This document shows, in pieces, positions 6,499 to 10,702 of a stretch of DNA of 10,702 nucleotides; position 1 is the first letter of the stretch; each line of letters starts with the position of its first letter. Both the position numbers and the translations under genes were made by a program. Source of the stretch: Chloroflexi bacterium RBG_16_48_8. Its GTDB lineage: Bacteria > Chloroflexota > Anaerolineae > Anaerolineales > E44-bin32. Below the pieces are notes generated by a model, which searched no databases, was not told where the DNA came from, and saw only the letters and a program-made list of their open reading frames with translations. The stretch is from contig MGNI01000050.1 of NCBI GenBank assembly GCA_001795115.1, forward strand, positions 1,048-11,749, written 5' to 3'.

Positions 6499-6521
6499 CC
6501 GGCGGTGTTTGACACCGCCGG
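6499..6521 (-). terminator. Perfect GC-rich hairpin after hpf
   Basis: CCGGCGGTGT (6499-6508) and ACACCGCCGG (6512-6521) form a perfect 10-bp stem with a 3-nt loop. It lies 17 bp past the hpf stop in the direction of transcription. On the minus strand it is followed by TTGTAAAAAATATTT, which has no clean uridine run. It probably ends or attenuates hpf transcripts and makes a start codon inside it (GTG 6513-6515) unlikely. Confidence 0.65.
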
Positions 6522-6538
6522 AAACGAAAAGCTCGTGG

Positions 6539-7108
6539 CTATCCTATTTCGGTTTCAATTAATCCCAAAGAACCATCCAGTCTGCGATAAAGCACATTGA
6601 CTGCATTCGTATCCACATTTAGAAACACAAAGAAGTCTTCATGACCGAGCAAGCTCATTTGCTCCACTGCTTCTTGTTCATCCATGGGCAATAGGGGAAG
6701 TTGTTTTCTTCTGACAATTTTTTCTGATAGTTCATCCGCTTCAGCACCTTGGGGAACAAACTCAGAAGCAAAATCCGCCGCAGACCGTCCATCCCCCCGG
6801 CTTCGCCATCGTCTCCCTTTGTAACGTTCAATTTGCCGGTATATTTTATCCAAGACTGCATCTACAGATGTAAAAATGTCATCGGTTCGTTCTTCCGCCC
6901 TAAGCACAATACCTTTGCCGCGGACAGTAAGCTGGGCTACCTGTCGATCGCTTGCACTTCGCGAGCTCTTTGCATAGTTCAAATCCACTTTCGCTTCTTC
7001 CAGAACATCCAAGTATTTATCTAATTTTGCCACTTTATTGGTTACGTAGTCCTTTAATCGATCGTTTAATTCAAGGTTGCGAACATTGATTACAACATTG
7101 ACTGCCAT
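6539..7108 (-). CDS. hpf: Long-form ribosome hibernation-promoting factor (HPF/YfiA family)
   Basis: This cytoplasmic factor binds 30S subunits in starvation or stationary phase and, in the long form, drives 100S ribosome dimers. The 189-aa length fits the long form. The N-terminal domain (residues about 1-105) shows the usual pattern: INVRNLELNDRLKDYV, then LDKYLDVLEEAKVDL, and VDAVLDKIYRQIERYKGR near its end. After a linker rich in charged residues, the C-terminal dimerisation domain (about 132-189) contains IVRRKQLPLLPMDEQEAVEQ, the MSLLGHEDFFVF stretch and VNVLYRRLDGSLGLIE, all diagnostic. The ATG has GAGGAG a few bases upstream. It lies 39 bp after comF and is probably co-transcribed with it. 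A hairpin follows the stop. Confidence 0.96.
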   Translation of the reverse strand: MAVNVVINVRNLELNDRLKDYVTNKVAKLDKYLDVLEEAKVDLNYAKSSRSASDRQVAQLTVRGKGIVLRAEERTDDIFTSVDAVLDKIYRQIERYKGRRWRSRGDGRSAADFASEFVPQGAEADELSEKIVRRKQLPLLPMDEQEAVEQMSLLGHEDFFVFLNVDTNAVNVLYRRLDGSLGLIETEIG

Positions 7109-7147
7109 TCTATCTCCTCATTCCCATAAGGTTTGATTTGTACTCTA

Positions 7148-7867
7148 CTAGGCACGAGCTACAGTAAGACCATAAACTTTCCTAACTCCAACCTCCTGCA
7201 AAGCACTCGTACAAGCAAGCAACGTTGCTCCTGTAGTAAATAAATCATCCACAAGGAACACACATTGGTCCTTTAATCCCTGCTGATTGGCCTGAAAAGC
7301 GTTATGGACATTTAAACGGCGTGTAACCGGATCCAGCCCAACTTGAGATTGGGTTTCTCGTATTCTTTTTAGAGCTTTTTTCTCTCTCACAATCCCTAAC
7401 TTCTTTGCCATCCCATCTGCAATTAAATCTACTTGATTATACCCTCGTTGATTTAATCTCTTTCTACCGAGCGGGACTGCGATAACCCTTTCTGCTTCCA
7501 TCCCCTCCTGAATTGCAAGCTCAGCCAGCCAACTCCCCATGATCTCAGCAAGTCGCCTGTTCGGTCGATATTTTAAGTGCAAAATAGCTTTGATGAGAGA
7601 ACCTTCATAGTAGGCATATGACCTTATCCTCAGAATATCCGGGAATTCCACGCATTGAGTACATTCTTTTTGATGATGAGGGAGAGGGGATCCACAATAG
7701 TTGCATGCTGATTTGGAGAGACGCCGCAGAGCTTGATTACAGCGATCACACCATTCCACACCAGGTTCTCTGCAACCGACACAGGTAGGCGGAAAGATAA
7801 GGTTTAATATTGCTCGAGTCCAATGATGGGCAGTTGCACTCAAAGCTGCGCCTGGCTGCCGGATCAC
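7148..7867 (-). CDS. comF: ComF/ComFC-family competence and phosphoribosyltransferase-like protein
   Basis: This family is needed for DNA uptake in naturally competent bacteria, where it works near the inner membrane with the translocation machinery. The protein has 239 aa. An N-terminal zinc-finger region carries four CxxC-like pairs: Cys29/32, Cys40/43, Cys55/58 and Cys69/72. Then comes YYEGSLIKAILHLKY (87-100), typical of ComFC. A phosphoribosyltransferase fold follows, with VPLGRKRLNQRGYNQ (131-145) and the PRPP-loop motif VFLVDDLFTTGATL (203-216). The GTG start at 7865-7867 has GGGGG about 7 nt upstream. It sits between tadC (41 bp away) and hpf (39 bp). The ComF-HPF adjacency is also known from Firmicutes. 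All motifs are intact. Confidence 0.93.
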   Translation of the reverse strand: MIRQPGAALSATAHHWTRAILNLIFPPTCVGCREPGVEWCDRCNQALRRLSKSACNYCGSPLPHHQKECTQCVEFPDILRIRSYAYYEGSLIKAILHLKYRPNRRLAEIMGSWLAELAIQEGMEAERVIAVPLGRKRLNQRGYNQVDLIADGMAKKLGIVREKKALKRIRETQSQVGLDPVTRRLNVHNAFQANQQGLKDQCVFLVDDLFTTGATLLACTSALQEVGVRKVYGLTVARA

Positions 7868-7908
7868 GATTTTTCCCCCATCGAGAAATAAAACTGGATA
7901 AATTCGAA

Positions 7909-8853
7909 TTAGCGGAGTAGTGCGCCCAAAGGCGATGAAAGCAGCATCATTGCAGCCGGACCTAACAGGATCAGTAAAATGGATGGGAAGATGAGAAGTC
8001 CGATGGGGAAAACCATTTTAATAGGAGCTCGATGTGCCTCTTCTTCCGCCATTTGTCGCCGACGAACTCGCATTTGATCTGATTGAATTCGGAGGACTTT
8101 CGCCATACTGACACCAAGTTGCTCCGATTGGATCACCGCTGCAACAAAACTGGTTATCTCCGGAACGCCTAACCGGTCTGCCAAATCTCGAAGTGCATCC
8201 CGGCGCAATTTTCCTAATCTAATTTCTTGAAGTACTCGACCCAATTCCAAGCCCAGGTCATCCTCCCACTTCTCATGAACCCTGGACATGGCTGAATCGA
8301 AACCCAGGCCAGCTTCGACACAAATCGTCAACAGATCCAACGCATCCGGCATTGCTCGAAAGATGGCTTTCTGTCTGGCCTTGATTCTTCCAGAGAGCCA
8401 GAGGTGTGGGAAGATGAAACCAATGACCGTAAACATGGCTGTCACAGCTAACCCTTGAAGCATATCACGATCGCCCACGATATAGATCATTAGAAGCGAT
8501 CCGCCAAACATGACAGCATTGATAAAACGAAGTGAAAGAAAGAAAGCGGGATCCATCTGCAAGGGATTCCCCGCCATTTCCAATCGGGCGCGTGTGCTCT
8601 CTAAAGTGGCTTGGGGTGTGAACCGCATCGCAAATTTACCGATCTTATTGAAGAACGGGAGAATAATGCGTTCATGGAATCCCAATGACATCTCAATCTC
8701 TTCCAGGGTCATCGGTACATCCCGCATACTGAATTCAGCCAAACGCTCTTGAATGGGATCCTTTGCCTGTGGCATTCGGATACCAACAATCACCAATACC
8801 ACCACAAACAGGAACAACACGCCCCCACCCAAAATGATTAATGATGGACCCAT
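7909..8853 (-). CDS. tadC: TadC-type inner-membrane platform protein (T2SS F family)
   Basis: This is one of two paired platform proteins of Tad-type pilus systems, sitting in the cytoplasmic membrane and thought to couple the CpaF motor to pilin assembly. The 314-aa protein starts with one membrane helix (about 4-25). Two more follow near 105-150. The cytoplasmic GspF/T2SSF domain (about 165-275) contains MPDALDLLTICVEAGLGFDS and LGVSMAKVLRIQSDQMRVRR. It ends with a helix in the motif KMVFPIGLLIFPSILLILLG, characteristic of TadC. The ATG has AGGAG 7 nt upstream. The gene follows tadB by 71 bp and precedes comF by 41 bp. TadB and TadC are paralogues; assignment to TadC follows the K-FP motif and the order after TadB. 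Confidence 0.9.
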   Translation of the reverse strand: MGPSLIILGGGVLFLFVVVLVIVGIRMPQAKDPIQERLAEFSMRDVPMTLEEIEMSLGFHERIILPFFNKIGKFAMRFTPQATLESTRARLEMAGNPLQMDPAFFLSLRFINAVMFGGSLLMIYIVGDRDMLQGLAVTAMFTVIGFIFPHLWLSGRIKARQKAIFRAMPDALDLLTICVEAGLGFDSAMSRVHEKWEDDLGLELGRVLQEIRLGKLRRDALRDLADRLGVPEITSFVAAVIQSEQLGVSMAKVLRIQSDQMRVRRRQMAEEEAHRAPIKMVFPIGLLIFPSILLILLGPAAMMLLSSPLGALLR

Positions 8854-8924
8854 TTTCTTACTCCTGAATGCCTAGCTTTAAACATCCCTAAGTTTCCCAG
8901 ATGTAAATTCTCCACCAGGCCATC

Positions 8925-9905
8925 CTAAATATCGATCTTGACAATCTTCTGTACCACAACAAAACCCGTTATCACCATGATCCCAGCCAGTACAATGATG
9001 GGAATACCACAACCCCTTGTCTCTGGATTGAAGAACTGCATGATATAAGGTCGATTGATGAGGAACAGAAGCAAGACCAAAACAATGGGCAATGCCGAGA
9101 TCACCCACGCAGTCGCTCGTCCCTGAGCTGTCAAGGCTGAGATTTCGCCTTGAATGCGAACACGTTCACGAATCGTATAGGAGATCACATCCAGGATTTC
9201 AGCAAGATTACCACCTACTTCTCGCTGAACATTGATGGCAGTGATTACCAAATCAAGATCATCGCTGGTAATACGACGAACGAGATGATCCAATGAGTCT
9301 TCCATCGAAATTCCCAATTGCATCTCTTGAATAACCCGGCGAAATTCGACTGAGATGGGAGCAGGCAGCTCCTTACTTACTGCTTCCATCGCCTGCATCG
9401 TCGAGTAACCAGCCCTGAGACCATTCACTATCAGGTTAAGCATATCCCCCAGTTGATTGTTAAAGGCTTTTAAGCGGCTGGTTTTCGAACGGGCGACATA
9501 GATTTGTGGAAAAAAAGCACCGAAGATACCAACCAGGATTGCAAAGGGCAGGGAATTGGAGATTATGAAACCCACGAAGGTCATAACCACAGCTGAAAGG
9601 ACAATCAGCATCAGGAATTCTGATGCGCGGAATTTTAAATCCGCTTGCGCAAGATTTATGGCGATATTGTCAAAAAGGTTTGAGCCTTCCCCAACCCGGT
9701 CAAGAAAGTCAGCTACCGGACTTGCACGTTCTGCCTTTTCTCCTCCTGCAATAGCCGTCTGTCCGAGATAGCCTCCTGGTTCCGAATATCGACCCAGGCG
9801 CTCTTCAACAACGGAATGGCTTGTCCGGCTGACAATCACACCGGCCAAGAGGAGGAGAAACCCCACACCAGCTGTAATTAGAATAAGGATATTTGGATCT
9901 CTCAT
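8925..9905 (-). CDS. tadB: TadB-type inner-membrane platform protein (T2SS F family)
   Basis: This is the first of the two Tad platform proteins. The 326-aa protein has an N-terminal helix (about 6-25) and a soluble stretch (26-90). A hydrophobic pair follows (about 95-138, ending FGAFFPQIYV), then the T2SSF domain (about 150-270). That domain contains LGDMLNLIVNGLRAGYSTMQ and the TadB-typical INVQREVGGNLAEILDVISY and IRERVRIQGEISALTAQGR. Two C-terminal helices end the protein (about 268-288 and 300-320). The ATG (9903-9905) lies only 2 bp after the cpaF stop, indicating translational coupling. Its ribosome site is weak (GGAG further upstream, within cpaF). Confidence 0.92.
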   Translation of the reverse strand: MRDPNILILITAGVGFLLLLAGVIVSRTSHSVVEERLGRYSEPGGYLGQTAIAGGEKAERASPVADFLDRVGEGSNLFDNIAINLAQADLKFRASEFLMLIVLSAVVMTFVGFIISNSLPFAILVGIFGAFFPQIYVARSKTSRLKAFNNQLGDMLNLIVNGLRAGYSTMQAMEAVSKELPAPISVEFRRVIQEMQLGISMEDSLDHLVRRITSDDLDLVITAINVQREVGGNLAEILDVISYTIRERVRIQGEISALTAQGRATAWVISALPIVLVLLLFLINRPYIMQFFNPETRGCGIPIIVLAGIMVITGFVVVQKIVKIDI

Positions 9906-9907
9906 TT

Positions 9908-10702
9908 CTAATACCGTAATCTTTCTCCAACACCGAAGATCGAGGCTGGAAGATGAATGCCCGAAGTTTCAATTTTATCCATGAATTTTGGACGTAATCC
10001 AGTTGGACGAAGCCTGCCTATCACCCTCCCATCTTCAAGACCCGTTTGTTCAAAGATGAAAATATCCGCCATGGTAATGACATCCCCTTCCATCCCCTGG
10101 ATTTCGGAGACCTGTGTAACTTTACGGGTACCATCGCGTAAACGCTCGAGGTGGCAAACCAATTCCAGGGCGGAGGAGATCTGCTCTCGAATTGCTCGAA
10201 TAGGCAGATCCATACCCGCCATCAAAGTCATGGTTTCGATACGGGCTAAAGTATCTCTAGGACTGTTGGAGTGAGCCGTTGTCATGGATCCCTCATGGCC
10301 AGTGTTCATGGCCTGAAGCATGTCCAATGATTCTTCGGCGCGGATCTCGCCTACGATGATGCGATCAGGACGCATACGAAGGGAGTTGACAACAAGGTTT
10401 TGGATCGTTACCTCACCACGCCCTTCGATATTGGGCGGACGAGATTCCAGGGTGACAACATGTTCCTGTCGGAGCTGTAGTTCTGCAGCATTTTCGATCG
10501 TAATAATCCTCTCATCTGGAGGGATGAATTGGGAGAGCACATTGAGAAGGGTGGTTTTTCCTGAACCTGTACCACCTGAAATGACCATATTGATTCTGGC
10601 AATCACACACGCTTTAAGAAATTCAACTGTTTCAGGTGTGATCGTGCCGTATTCAATCAATTGCTCGATAGTGATAGGGCTCTTGGCGAACTTACGGATG
10701 GT
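9908..10702 (-). CDS. cpaF: CpaF/TadA-type secretion ATPase, C-terminal part
   Basis: This is the hexameric motor ATPase of the Tad pilus or secretion apparatus. The gene enters from the right edge; 264 codons are present and the N-terminal domain is missing. Numbered from the window edge, Walker A is GGTGSGKTTL (43-52), and an acidic segment IITIENAAELQL corresponds to the Asp box. The Walker B region is RMRPDRIIVGEIRAEES and the His box is GHEGSMTTAHSNSPRD; all are intact. The frame is open through position 10702 without a start, beginning TIRKFAKSPIT, a typical CpaF sequence. Immediate linkage to TadB and TadC supports CpaF rather than PilB or GspE. Confidence 0.95.
   Translation of the reverse strand, partial: TIRKFAKSPITIEQLIEYGTITPETVEFLKACVIARINMVISGGTGSGKTTLLNVLSQFIPPDERIITIENAAELQLRQEHVVTLESRPPNIEGRGEVTIQNLVVNSLRMRPDRIIVGEIRAEESLDMLQAMNTGHEGSMTTAHSNSPRDTLARIETMTLMAGMDLPIRAIREQISSALELVCHLERLRDGTRKVTQVSEIQGMEGDVITMADIFIFEQTGLEDGRVIGRLRPTGLRPKFMDKIETSGIHLPASIFGVGERLRY

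Noticed and set aside
5364..6515. Longer 383-aa version of the unknown protein from GTG 6515
   Set aside because: The start falls inside a perfect 10-bp hairpin and the extra 13 residues are not protein-like for a fold that begins with the strand at PVLIMMP.
8878..9108. 76-codon minus-strand frame overlapping the 3' end of tadB
   Set aside because: It lies in another frame of a well-supported gene, has no ribosome site and shows no family motif.

Overview
The window looks like chromosomal DNA of a Chloroflexota bacterium, probably of the Anaerolineae type. This is inferred from the proline/threonine/glutamate-rich linker after the lipobox of the binding protein, the two-gene TadB/TadC plus CpaF arrangement, and the general look of the proteins. 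No rRNA or other taxonomic marker is present, so the assignment is tentative. I see no tRNA, rRNA, CRISPR array or complete insertion sequence.

Left part (1-567): the 5' end of a folC-like folylpolyglutamate/dihydrofolate synthase gene runs off the left edge on the minus strand. It may be read from a leaderless promoter. Next to it is a 146-bp element with long imperfect terminal inverted repeats ending in TTATAA, which resembles a MITE. A good sigma70-type promoter and a 5' leader of about 120 nt, containing an orphan Shine-Dalgarno sequence, then lead into the phn genes.

Phosphonate-type ABC importer (568-4702, plus strand): phnD (lipoprotein binding protein), a 348-bp gap with a strong hairpin and a second structured stretch, phnC (ATPase), and phnE (permease). 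PhnE is much longer than usual. It has an N-terminal extracytoplasmic domain and about 225 extra residues of membrane segments between the two conserved halves. Its reading frame breaks 22 codons before the expected end. A one-base deletion, real or an assembly error, explains this: the normal PhnE C-terminus is present in the -1 frame. The substrate (phosphonate, phosphite or phosphate) cannot be told from the window because no catabolic genes are linked.

Middle (4703-5361, plus strand): a standalone HNH endonuclease-family gene with its own TATAAT promoter. It converges, with a 2-bp gap, on the minus-strand block.

Right part (5364-10702, minus strand, transcribed right to left): cpaF (partial), tadB and tadC, which encode the motor ATPase and inner-membrane platform of a Tad-type pilus or secretion system. 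They are followed by comF (competence-type phosphoribosyltransferase-like protein), hpf (long ribosome hibernation factor) and an uncharacterised protein with a possible GT-A nucleotidyltransferase-like N-terminal half. A perfect 10-bp GC-rich hairpin separates hpf from this last gene.

No clearly new multi-gene system is visible. The most notable points are the unusual frameshifted PhnE, the MITE-like element between two divergent promoters, the Tad-comF-hpf neighbourhood, and the unknown protein at 5364-6476.
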